64,000 nucleotides of DNA from Trypanosoma brucei gambiense DAL972 (Eukaryota > Euglenozoa > Kinetoplastea > Trypanosomatida > Trypanosomatidae). Below, piece by piece: positions 31,615-41,316 of this stretch (position 1 is the stretch's first letter; each line of letters starts with the position of its first letter). A model generated the notes under the pieces. That model had not been told where the DNA came from and did no database searches. It saw only the letters and a program-made list of their open reading frames with translations. The translations under genes were made by a program, and so were the position numbers. The stretch lies in assembly GCF_000210295.1 (NCBI RefSeq), contig NC_026744.1:3844001-3908000 (forward strand), given 5' to 3'.

Positions 31615-33117
31615 TCAGCTAATAACCTCAACAGAAGAACATGATGACGTCCCCCCGTCTTCGACGACAATAATTGGGTCATTATCGCTCTCAATCGGAT
31701 CGCTTTGACTTACAGATAATACGGCGCCCTCAGGCTGTGAACAGAGAGGTGTGGTTAATTGCCTGATATCTGGTGGGGACGCTAATGGATTGAGCCTGGA
31801 GAATAACTTCCTTTCACAGAACCTTAACCTCCTTAAACAAATGCCGCATCCTTGACTGCTATCACAGCATGCCGGTTCACCTGGAGTATATACGCGGCAC
31901 GTTACTCGATAATCACTAAAATCAACTGGTTTTAATAACACCAGAACCTCCCCTCCTCCGGCCGCTGCCCCATTGGGAGCACCACCGCACCACCGACTTG
32001 CAAGCGAGTTTCTACAGCGGCTGATGCTACCGGCGCTATCTGCAGTGGCACAACACCACATCATCTCCTCTTCACCGTATTCAACACCTTCCGACTTAAT
32101 GAGTCCATGGTTATTGTCGAAAAGAAATCGTGTCACTGGGCTCGATAGCATCCGCAGGATCTCCTCTTGCTCACGGCTACGCCGGGGGTCCATGTAAGGG
32201 TTCACAAACTTTGCAAAAAAGGGGAAACGTCGATTGTCGCAGATTGGTTTGGAGTTAGATATATCATACGGAAAAATCAGTGGCTCCACGTTAATCCTTG
32301 AATAGTCGAACTCGCCAAACTTAAAGTCTTTTGTAAGTGACTTTGGTGGACCATCGCGGATCCACTCCACTACTTGGAGAAGTTTCGGGTGTGCCCATCT
32401 CCAAAACTCGTCACTGCGGTAAACTCGCCATGCAACAACTTGGCAAACTGGTTTATCCAGATAGACAAAGAAGTCGCATACATCCACATCGGCAATCGCC
32501 ATCTGACCTTGCATTTGACAAAGGTACTGTTGAGGTATTCCAAAGGGGTGACATAAGCGTTTGGTGCTGTCGTATAATGCGTAATAGGGGGATTTGATTT
32601 CCAACAATCTTGCCAAGCGTTTCGATGTGGAAGCCGTGGGTGAATCGGGAGACGGTGTGGTGGCTAAAGAATCATCCCTTACACTCTTTGACCTGAACGG
32701 AATTCGGATAGATATTGGATTCTCTTGATGTTTCCCATTCTTTACACCCATCAACTTGGTTTCATTTCCCTTTCGCGATGGCGACATTAACTGCGAAGAT
32801 ACTGGCGGCGCGTCCTCAAAGACACGTCCATCAGGAGAGCAACCAAGAAGCCTTCCTTCCAAAAGATAGAAGCCACCGTCACTAACAGCTGTAGCGGTTA
32901 ATAATTCATACAGCGCACGCGACTTTGGCTCAGTGTTTATACCGTGATCAGTAATTGCGTTGCCTGTAAATTCCAACTCCGTGCCAACGATATTTCGGAC
33001 ATAATCCACAAAGTGAACAATGTGTCCGCTAAGCCCGAGAGCCATGCCAAATTGCGATGCGGTGAGCCCAAAAGGCACCTCTTTTTTCCATTCTAGTTTC
33101 TTCCTGGGCTGGGCCAT
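31615..33117 (-). CDS. YqaJ-type PD-(D/E)XK nuclease
   Basis: About 500 residues from the ATG at 33117. An ATG at 33189 also exists, but the intervening T-run followed by CAG (33141) is the likely splice acceptor. The core of the YqaJ / lambda-exonuclease family is complete: GINTEPKSRALYE (E63), GCSPDGRV (D96), LLEIKSPYY (E173, K175) and YLCQMQGQMAIADVDVCDFFVY (about 198-218). An insert of about 70 S/K-rich residues separates SPDG from the E-x-K motif. The C-terminal half contains Cys clusters (MWCCA, CCDSSQGCGICLRRLRFCE) that may bind zinc. Family members are 5'-3' exonucleases used in phage-type recombination; a nuclear or mitochondrial DNA repair role is an inference. There is no clear targeting signal. 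Confidence 0.85.
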   Translation of the reverse strand: MAQPRKKLEWKKEVPFGLTASQFGMALGLSGHIVHFVDYVRNIVGTELEFTGNAITDHGINTEPKSRALYELLTATAVSDGGFYLLEGRLLGCSPDGRVFEDAPPVSSQLMSPSRKGNETKLMGVKNGKHQENPISIRIPFRSKSVRDDSLATTPSPDSPTASTSKRLARLLEIKSPYYALYDSTKRLCHPFGIPQQYLCQMQGQMAIADVDVCDFFVYLDKPVCQVVAWRVYRSDEFWRWAHPKLLQVVEWIRDGPPKSLTKDFKFGEFDYSRINVEPLIFPYDISNSKPICDNRRFPFFAKFVNPYMDPRRSREQEEILRMLSSPVTRFLFDNNHGLIKSEGVEYGEEEMMWCCATADSAGSISRCRNSLASRWCGGAPNGAAAGGGEVLVLLKPVDFSDYRVTCRVYTPGEPACCDSSQGCGICLRRLRFCERKLFSRLNPLASPPDIRQLTTPLCSQPEGAVLSVSQSDPIESDNDPIIVVEDGGTSSCSSVEVIS

Positions 33118-33140
33118 TTGGTGTTCAACTAACGCCGCCA

Positions 33141-33183
33141 CTGGCACGTGTATCACAAAAAAAAAAAAAGAAAAGAAGATGCT
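33141..33183 (-). promoter_or_regulatory. Trans-splice acceptor of the YqaJ-type gene
   Basis: The minus strand reads a long T-rich tract (catcttcttttc, then T12) and then gtgatacacgtgccag, with AG at 33142-33141. This is 23 bases before the ATG at 33117. Confidence 0.6.
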
Positions 33184-33403
33184 GTTCATTCAACAAACAA
33201 CACCTTTGGCACCGAGCCTTAGCATAATACTGCCCAATCACCATCAGACAGGAAACTAATCACAACTGTAAGACATGTTTACTAATAAAAGAGATTAATG
33301 GCCAAACAATAATCAGTAGACTGTTTTCCTTCTCTTCAACTACTTCCGAACGCCTCCACGACGAATCGTTGTAAAACCGTAATTAAAGACTAGACACGCC
33401 ACA

Positions 33404-33424
33404 ATATATATATATATATATATA
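33404..33424. repeat. (AT)n dinucleotide repeat
   Basis: About ten AT units in the non-coding region. Confidence 0.9.
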
Positions 33425-34930
33425 CATACGAATAAGTAGTATAAATATATATTGTGTGGAATATGTGTAACATTTTCCTCTAAACGGTTGCACGGTCTCG
33501 TTGGCGCGTCATCAAAATGAAATATTCCGCTCTGGCAGTACACGGCATTGCCATTTTTTGTTATGTTTCCACAGATACAAACATCAGCATGTGTCGTCAC
33601 TAATTCCTCCTCAACTAAACTATGGAGTAACACATTGTTTTGAACATAATAACAGTAGGAGGAGGAAGTAGGAGGAGAACCAAAACTACGGATGCAAATA
33701 TATATATATATAATAAAAGATATATGAGAAAATAAACACTAAAAGAATAATTTTTTTTAGAAAAAAGAAGAAAAGGAAGAGGAAAAAAAAACATAATGAG
33801 AGGATAGGCTCCGAACTGGAGTGGCATATTCAGATAGATGATGAAAAACATGAGGACAACAGCCTCTACAAGGATTGGAAAAGGAAAGAAAAAAGAAGAA
33901 AAGAAAAAATGAAACAACAACAACAGCGACGCCAAAAGGGGGAAAAAATGATATGGTAACGGAGAGAAGGGAATGGAAAGTGAACCATTCCATAAGGTAG
34001 TGCAAAGTCGTTGTGAAAAAATACAAAAGGTTAAGAGGGAGGGGAGAAAAAAAAAAGAGAGAAAACAACAACAACTACCGACCTTCACCCGTGCCGTCTG
34101 AAGTACAAGATTAAACCAATCAAAAAGAAAAAAAAAGAGGGATTGTCGGGTCTCCGCAAAGTGGAAAAGACAAACTTTTATTCTCCTGCGTATATTTATT
34201 TTTTTTTTCGGAATATTTTCAGTATTCGTCTTTTTTTTTCGTTGACCCCCCCAAAAAAAAATTTTTTTCCTTTTATTCTTTTCTCTACCTGCTTCATTCC
34301 TATCCTCTTAATTTGATCAAAAGATGTCCCTTTAGATCACCCTTTTTCTTTTGTTTTCTTTTAGCATATGTATGTAAATAAATATATTTAAATAAATAAA
34401 TAATATATATATATATATATATCATTTGTCTTTCTTTTCCATTACTTCTTTTTTCTTTTTTTGTAAAAAAAAGGGGGGGGTTGCGTCACTGCTCCATTTC
34501 TTCACGTTCTTGCGGTCCTCCTCTTGAGGTGATACGAAATAAAAAAGAGTTCATATCAGAAGGAGGAATTGCTGCGTGGACAATCAAATGAAGAAAATAC
34601 GGGGAATCCACACGATACGCAGAAATGACAAAAAATGAATTTAAAAAAAAAAAACACTCCAACACTACAAAAAGTGAAGAAAGTTAAAAAAAAAATGATA
34701 AAAAAAAACAACAAAAACTCCCACATGTTCACATCAGGCCGCAGAAATTCGAGTCGAGTTCAGTTAACTGTAGTCGAATATGTGTCTGTATGTCTGTAAA
34801 TATGTCTGTAAGTATGCTGTTCTTTTTTTTTTTTCCTCTTTGGGATTCCGTTGTGCCTTATTCGGATATCATGAATCCAACACATTCCGTCACTGCTCCG
34901 CTCCTTTAGAATCAAGTGGCCGTCAAAATA

Positions 34931-34983
34931 AATTATTATATATATATATATATATAATAATAATAATTATTATTATTATTATT
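34931..34983. repeat. AT-rich inverted repeat: (TA)n flanked by ATT/TAA triplets
   Basis: TTATTA and (TA)n are followed by (TAA)n and then (TTA)n. The TAA block (about 34954-34967) and TTA block (about 34967-34983) are complementary and could form a hairpin in DNA or RNA. Confidence 0.8.
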
Positions 34984-36442
34984 AAAGAAAAAAAAAAGGA
35001 GGGGTTGAGGAATGACACGAGAGTAAAGAAACGGAAAACATGAAATAATGACGCCGTTTTTCCCCCCTCCCCCCCATCAGATGTGTGACTGATGCACTCC
35101 CGTATTGACCTCAAACAGAAGAAGTGGAGGAAAAGAGAAGAGGGGAGAAAAGAAAAAAAAAGATCAAAAAACAAAAATCAAAAGGAAAAGGAAATGAAAA
35201 TAGAAATGGGAAAAGAAGAAGAAAGGAAAGGGAATAGTGTAAAGGGTGCTTCACGCGCACTCTTTTGCGATCTTTTCCTTTCCTTTACTTTTTCTTTTCT
35301 TCTATGCGACAAACAGCAATGAATTTATAAATTATACGCTGCTCTGTTATAAAATGGTGGGAATGAAGGGGGAGTGGAAAAAAAAAAAAGAACCGATAGA
35401 AAGTGGAGGGTAAAAGGGTTTTTAAAAAAAAAAAATGTGGCCATAATAAACACAGAGGGAAGAGAAGAGTAAAAATGTAATAAATAAGTAAAATATTTTT
35501 TTTAAAAAAAAAGCCAAAGCAAAACAAACCATATAGAAACTAACAGAAAAGAAAAGAACAAAAGAATGACATATACCGAAATAAGTCTAAAGGAAAATGA
35601 AATCAAAATAGAAAAAAAACAAAAAGATTTTTTTTGAAAAAAAAATTACTGGCCACAATTCAAAACATTTTTTTCTTTTTTTCTTTTTACCCCCCACTTC
35701 TTTGGCACCTTCATGACTTTATCGAAACCTTGTGAGCAGAAATTCTCACATTTTTTGTTTTATTTTCCTTCTCTAAACGTGCGGAAGATGTGGGTGAAAG
35801 GAGTAACGAAGAGGGTGGACGGAAGTTTCTTATTATTGTTATTACAACTTTCCTCTCCTATTTTTAAGGTATTTTTTTTTTAATAATCTCATTTTCTTTA
35901 AAAAAAAAAAATCGATTACCACCGCACTTGCTTTCATCATGTTTCTGTCTTTGTTTCTTTTACTTTTTTATTTGCGTATGAGAGTATGCATGTATTATTT
36001 TCTCCTCTATCATATTTTTCTTCTTTCTTTCTTTCTTGCTTTAGTTTTGGTTCTATGGTAATTCCGTTTTCGCTCGATTCACATTAAGTCCCTGTTTCCC
36101 TTACCCTCCGGCAACTTGGAGGGGAACGAAGCAAGAAACATAAAACCAATTATTTGATATTTATTTGTTCCGTCTCCATACGCACCCCCCTCTGCTCCAC
36201 ATTCTAACCGCTATCGTTGTCTATTTATTTATTTATTTTTGTTTATTTTTGTTTTTCATTAATCATCATTCACTCTTTTACCCATTCAATGTTGTTTTCT
36301 TCGAGGGAGGAAAGGTAGAAAGAAGGAAAGAAGGAGGGAAATTTTTACTTGTTTTTTTTTCCTCTTTTTTGTCAAGTAAACTCCAACGCCACCAGTCAGC
36401 AGCGTGAGAATGTGAGTAAAACACTGTTGAATTGTTGCGACC

Positions 36443-37561
36443 TTATTTGTACGTTGGAGGGCGGAGGCCACTCTTCTGGTACTGCGTTTTCTCCTCCCGT
36501 GACATGGCTCCAGCTGGAACAACATTCTTCACGGAATTGTTCACGTTCTGAAGCCATATGCGGACACCGAAGATGCGGAACAACTCACTGTTCAGCTGCC
36601 GGAAATCAATAGAGCGGGATGCCTCGTAGTAGAAACTGATCTTCTGTTGATCGAATTGATACTCGCAATCAACGACATCCATGTCGAGCCCAAGGCGCGC
36701 TACAATCTCGCGGCATGTCTTTAAGGCCAGATTCTCATTGCGCGAGATCTCCCCGAAAAGGCGCTCCACTTCCTCCTCCGTTGCCACGCGCAATACTCGA
36801 CCCATTTCACCCTTCATCCGCACCACATTCGTCACATTGCCGTCAAAACTCTCTTCACGGACGATGCAGCCCTTCTCAGCATTCCATTCACTGCATTGGT
36901 TGACAACACCACAATCGTGGCCGCGGTCTCCCTGTACAATAGCGTACTGTCCGGGTGTGATGAAGGAACTGCTCACGCACCGCTTCATGCGTTGGCATTT
37001 GAATTCGACCAACAAAATGAAGCAGTCGTGTCTCTTCCAGTTGTTGTGATCATCTCCACGAGTGGCACTCGAGGACTGTGGGTTTGATAGGGCCCTCTTG
37101 TTATCGGTAGCTTTTATGTGCTCCTCCTCCTTGTCCCTTGTGGAAACCATCGGAGTCGTAACGGTGTCTATCGTCCCACTGGTAAGTGGATCATGGGTAG
37201 GAGATTCAAAGAACTGAGGGGCAGAGTGCGTAGCGTGTGGCATGGCACTACTCAGCATCGAAACAAAGTTGGGTTCCTCTTCAGGAAAGGCGGGATGCAC
37301 AGCTTCGATTGTTGAGGTTTGTGATGTAGAGGTTAGTAACTCAGGTGCGGTGGGTAATTGCCTTTGCTGAACCAGGTGCAGCATAAGTCCATAAATAGCA
37401 TCCACTTTACGGGAGAGTTGGTCCAACTTTTCTGCGATGCCTTCATCAGTAGTAAATACCGGTGCCGTCATTCGCGCCGCTACCTCCATGTCAGATTCAT
37501 GCATGTGATGAGGATGCACCTGACGCTTGCTTTGGGTCACGTTAGTCAGATCGTGGAACAT
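36443..37561 (-). CDS. PSP1-domain protein, probable regulator of mRNA
   Basis: 372 residues from the ATG at 37561; the frame upstream to 37690 begins with TTG and is taken as 5' UTR. Residues 1-70 hold a short coiled coil (EGIAEKLDQLSRKVDAIYGL). Residues 70-180 are low complexity. Residues of about 191-340 form a PSP1 (YaaT-like) domain: FILLVEFKCQRMKRC, then GQYAIVQGDRGHDCGVV, then the C-terminal region RVLRVATEEEVERLF to RIFGVRIWLQ. In trypanosomes PSP1-domain proteins have been linked to post-transcriptional mRNA control. A 3.3-kb downstream non-coding region, probably its 3' UTR, fits a gene that is itself strongly controlled at the RNA level. Confidence 0.8.
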   Translation of the reverse strand: MFHDLTNVTQSKRQVHPHHMHESDMEVAARMTAPVFTTDEGIAEKLDQLSRKVDAIYGLMLHLVQQRQLPTAPELLTSTSQTSTIEAVHPAFPEEEPNFVSMLSSAMPHATHSAPQFFESPTHDPLTSGTIDTVTTPMVSTRDKEEEHIKATDNKRALSNPQSSSATRGDDHNNWKRHDCFILLVEFKCQRMKRCVSSSFITPGQYAIVQGDRGHDCGVVNQCSEWNAEKGCIVREESFDGNVTNVVRMKGEMGRVLRVATEEEVERLFGEISRNENLALKTCREIVARLGLDMDVVDCEYQFDQQKISFYYEASRSIDFRQLNSELFRIFGVRIWLQNVNNSVKNVVPAGAMSREEKTQYQKSGLRPPTYK

Positions 37562-38063
37562 TGCAAATAGTGGAGCTAACTTAAATAGTGATGTTGTGCT
37601 ACACAGTGGAAACTGGTGGAATCGCTTATAATAAATATACTTATTTTGAAAATGTAAAAAAAATAATAATAATAAAACAACAGCAGTCAAAACAGTGAAG
37701 TAAGTTATACCAACAATACCGAAAAGAAGTGGTGAGGGACAGATTCTGTGAATTTACACTAACCGCAGCACAACTCACAATAACCTCCATCTACCCCACT
37801 AGTAGTATATGCGGCTGTCGTTACCGAATAACCAGAAGAAAGGGTAATACCAGTTAACGGGAATAAACAAATAGGAAAGTGAACCCACAGTTTTACACCC
37901 GAATAAAGAAATCAATATGGACTTTTCGATGTATAGGGCACTACGTACAGATTAAATACAAACTGATCTTCAAGTTGAAACAAAAACGAAAACGATGAGT
38001 TACATGTATCGAAACGTAAGTAGTTCGGAGGTGTTGCGAACTACTTCGCAGAATATCTCATCC
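37562..38063. other. Intergenic spacer
   Basis: No gene seen. It should hold the 3' UTR of the CLU-domain gene and the splice site of the PSP1-domain gene. Confidence 0.6.
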
Positions 38064-40372
38064 TTAGATTGGCTGCTCAGTAAGGTAGAATGGCTCGTGG
38101 GGGAGTTTGCCGCCACTTGTGCTTCCTTCCACACCATCTGTGAAGGCGCCAATCCAAAATAGCAGTGTCTCACCCAAACTGTCGTAGAGCCCCCTTCGGA
38201 GTTCTTCCTGTGCTTCTTCATCTGCAACATACGGGGGAACCACAACTTTTACAACGGGTTCAACACTTTCCAACTGAAGAAACGGCCGCTCTTCACCATA
38301 TAGCGACTCTACGCTTGAACTGCTGAGCACAATACCAGAGAGCTCCGCTACACGATGGTACAAAAGCTCAACATCCATCTTTTCTGTATTGAATGGCTCT
38401 AGTGGCCCATACATTTTCTCTATAGTGGGGCCGATTTCGTCTGCCCAGAACCGCTCTGGCACGTGACCAGACGATTGCAAGAGCCCTAAAAAGAGGTCCT
38501 GGGAGATCTGCCTCACCTCGTCTATGACTTGCGAAGTAGAGCGTAACTTATTGCGGAACACGCGGACCGCTGCCCGCGCAACCATTTCAATTTCACAGTA
38601 GTGTCCCACAACGGGTTTTGCACCCGCCGGTATGGCATGATATACAAAAGGCAAAAACCGCATATTCAGTCCATTCGCATGAAAAATTGACGATAGCGAG
38701 GGTTGCATCAGTAGACCTTTGGGTCCACGAAAGCCTGCACCACACTTAACGGCATCACAGAAAATATCACGAGTCGAGTCTCCTTGCTCTGACAGTCGCC
38801 TGGCGTAGCAATGGGAGCATATATGGCAACACTTTTCATTGCTCCGACACACGACAAACCGCAGCTCATTTGTTAGGGTATTACCACATAAAGTACACTC
38901 TACGGCATCCTGGCGTGGTATGTCGATGGGTTCATGTAAACCTACCATCGCTGCCACCGTTGGTATTAACTTCGCTCGTATGTATTCCGTGGCCTCAACG
39001 ATGGTGGCGTTATCCTCCGGGGTTGCAGTGGATTCGACGAAGGCATCCGGGTTCAGTGGAGCACTCCACCTAAGAAGGAACTCTGGTCGAAAACGTAAAG
39101 TCGTCAAGGTATCATCCCACAAATTACATTTGGTGGGGTCCTTCATGTTTTCTTCATTACCGAGAAGCGCAAGCTGTGGAAGCAGGCGACCGGAACCTAT
39201 GATATAGAGTCGCTTATCATATCCTTTAATCAGAGCGACATCAGCGGACATTGCCACATCAACACTTTTTCCCTCAGCCCCTTTGAGGACATGTCCCTTC
39301 AATGATATTGCAGCACCGAGTTCACCAAGTCGCCTCTGGACAAAGTTAGGTGTTTCCAAGTTTCCGCGCTCGAGTTCCTGTATCGGTAAGTACACAACGT
39401 TCTGCAATTCAATCGGTGCAATAGCGAAAACACAAACCCGGACGCCACAAAATGTAACGAGCGCCGTCGGAAGGGTTGAAACAGTTGCTTCGGTGCTTCT
39501 AACGATAACACTTGCTGCGCAAGAAAAAACTGTGTGGCAACCTGCCACGCTTGTTCACTGCCTTTGTTCTCTTCGTCGTCGCAGTCATCCAGCATAACTC
39601 GAACGAGGAGGCCATTACGTGCGAAGTAGTTTCGTTCCCCAGTAACTCCCCTTCCTGATCGTAACTCTGCTGGAAGTACTAACTCTGCTACAACGCCCAG
39701 TGCCGCCTCCTCAGCAGCTGCTTTGAACTCCTCCATAAAGCAACGAAGCTGATCTCTGGCCGAAGTGCTCGCCTCTCGCTCTGCAAAAAGGTTCTGCTCC
39801 ACCAACTGTTGGTACTGTGTGTTCCAATCGCGCGTATGCGCCGCGGGATTCGAAGTCATCGCTCGCCAAGATTTACCCAAAACACGAATGAACTGATGTA
39901 CATCATCCAGTGAAGGAAGCTCCTTTGTGCTCACTTCAGGTGGAATGGAATAACTGCCAAGTACGGCAACCTCCTCAGTGCGGGGACTGCTTGGTATATC
40001 TTGGTCCTGCTGGTCGTATACCCTGCGCCACTGACCAACTTCACCATCTGAGGAAGGCGGCGATGAGAACAGTAACCACAAAAGCGAATCATCTACTGAG
40101 CGCGAAGCCACCCACCAATTCCCAAATGGATCCCTGTACCGGCGAGTTTCACGTATAACTGTACCCTCTTCAACTTCACCAACCACTTCACCCAGTGGAC
40201 CACAATACAGAGGAGCTGAGGCACAAAAAAGTTTCCAGTAAATGAGTGATTTCTTGAAACGTATGCTGCCACGACGGGCCGCGCTTCTCGCAGCCGGTGC
40301 AGTTGCAACAGACTGACGACGTTGGATACCATCCGCTTGGGACCCCTGTACTATTGGTGGTAGTCGCACCAT
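38064..40372 (-). CDS. CLU-domain (clustered mitochondria / eIF3-p135-like) protein, frameshifted
   Basis: The domain runs across two overlapping frames, 39299-40372 and 38064-39548. The upstream frame (from the ATG at 40372) holds an N-terminal part with GNWWVASRS and DDSLLWLLFSSPP. The downstream frame has the CLU hallmarks: LPTALVTFCGVRVCVFAIAP, SLKGH with KGYDKRLYIIGSGRLLPQL, then a four-cysteine cluster (CTLCG ... CCHICSHC), then HANGLNMRFLPFVYH and EIEMVARAAVRVFRNKLR, equivalent to GINMRYLG and EMxxRAxK in CLU proteins. CLU proteins bind mRNAs for mitochondrial proteins. The frames join in roughly 39460-39530; one extra T in the T6 run (39524-39529) is one way to join them. The Cys cluster inside the CLU region is unusual. 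The total would be about 770 residues. Confidence 0.7.
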
Positions 40373-40978
40373 TCCAGATCGTTGAGGTCGAAATATGTAT
40401 AATATGTGCAAAAGTCCTTTGCCCCGCGATTGGCGCTATGAAGAAGTTGAAAGAAAATTAAATTACCAATTTTTTCATAAACCAAGAAATGAAGACTCGT
40501 CGGCGCAAGTACTAACAGCAGTTGATAACTCAACTACGACAAGTAAAGAATCAGTTCGTGATGAAAACAGAACAGCGTTGTCGAGGAGGTAAACAAAAGT
40601 GACAGCTCCCACCATAACACATGGCGGAGGGATTGATTAAAATACCGAACTTTTGGGGGCATCCAATCGCGGCTTTCAGATGATACATATCCAAAAGAAG
40701 AAATTTCATGAGCGAAGTGGGACCAGACATCATTGCGGTGTCACTGTCGCACACACGAAAACAACAGCAACAACATTTTGATCAAAAAGCCATAATCAAA
40801 AACTAATAATAACAACACGGTAGTTCACGCCATGCAGCCACATACACACACACACAATGGTACCACCACTGGTGCGAACAGAACACAAGGCCTTGCGCTT
40901 GCGAGAAACTCACCAAATTAATGGAAAGGTGAAATATATATATATACAGAGCACGCTACACAAAGTGTATCAAGTACT
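40373..40978. other. Spacer upstream of the CLU-domain gene
   Basis: Holds a good trans-splice acceptor for the CLU-domain gene (40436-40462) and a short (TA)n tract near 40935. No gene is seen. Confidence 0.6.
40436..40462 (-). promoter_or_regulatory. Trans-splice acceptor of the CLU-domain gene
   Basis: The minus strand reads aattttctttcaac then ttcttcatag, with AG at 40437-40436. The ATG at 40372 follows after about 63 bases. Confidence 0.65.
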
Positions 40979-41194
40979 CTACACCACAATTGGAGGATAA
41001 GCCCTGGTCCGATCATCACGACGTGCACCCTGTTCCCGTCGCTCATTTCCATATCTGGCTCGAAAAAGGAAGAAAAATGCAACGAAATAAAACAAGGTAT
41101 GCATGTTGACCAAATGGAAAGAGTCGTACACAAGATATTCAAAGGAAGAAAGAAAGGATGAAAGATCGCTGTCGTGTATGGCCTCAACGCACAT
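40979..41194 (-). CDS. Possible small membrane protein (71 residues)
   Basis: A minus-strand frame from the ATG at 41194 to TAG at 40979. The N-terminal half has acidic and aromatic residues (VEAIHDSDLSSFLSSFEY). One hydrophobic helix follows (about residues 29-46, including LFYFVAFFFLF), then a strongly basic tail (RARYGNERREQGARRDDR). A pyrimidine-rich run (about 41212-41256) with AG at 41209-41208 lies 13 bases before the ATG. The CLU-domain gene downstream has its own acceptor at 40436, so this one is free to serve the small frame. The family is not recognised. The evidence is weaker than for the 51-residue gene because the tract is interrupted by purines. Confidence 0.4.
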   Translation of the reverse strand: MCVEAIHDSDLSSFLSSFEYLVYDSFHLVNMHTLFYFVAFFFLFRARYGNERREQGARRDDRTRAYPPIVV

Positions 41195-41316
41195 AATAAA
41201 AAAAACGCTTTGCGTAATTGAGGTAAGAATAGCAGCACAAAGTTGAGGAGAGTAACTGAACACAGCGTACTTGTATGTCTGTGTGATACAAAATCACTTA
41301 CACATAGAGACGGGTA

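Larger units (their letters stand above)
33118..36442. other. 3.3-kb gene-free AT-rich region, probable long 3' UTR
   Basis: This is the longest non-coding stretch in the window. It is dense with A- and T-runs, (TA)n tracts (33404-33424, 33699-33712, 34403-34422, 34938-34956), TTTC and TTTA repeats and short pyrimidine or purine strand-biased blocks. All frames longer than 60 codons are low complexity. Flanking genes share one orientation, so it is not a strand-switch region. The simplest reading is the 3' UTR of the PSP1-domain gene plus the splice signal of the YqaJ-type gene (about 33141-33180). Small non-coding RNA genes could be hidden here, but none is visible. Confidence 0.6.

Noticed and set aside
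33615..34088. Long hydrophobic minus-strand frames rich in Phe, Ser and Leu
   Set aside because: They are translations of T- and C-rich low-complexity DNA, with no ordered composition.
33118..36442. Strand-switch region or centromere-like site
   Set aside because: Genes on both sides point the same way, and no long tandem repeat array is present.
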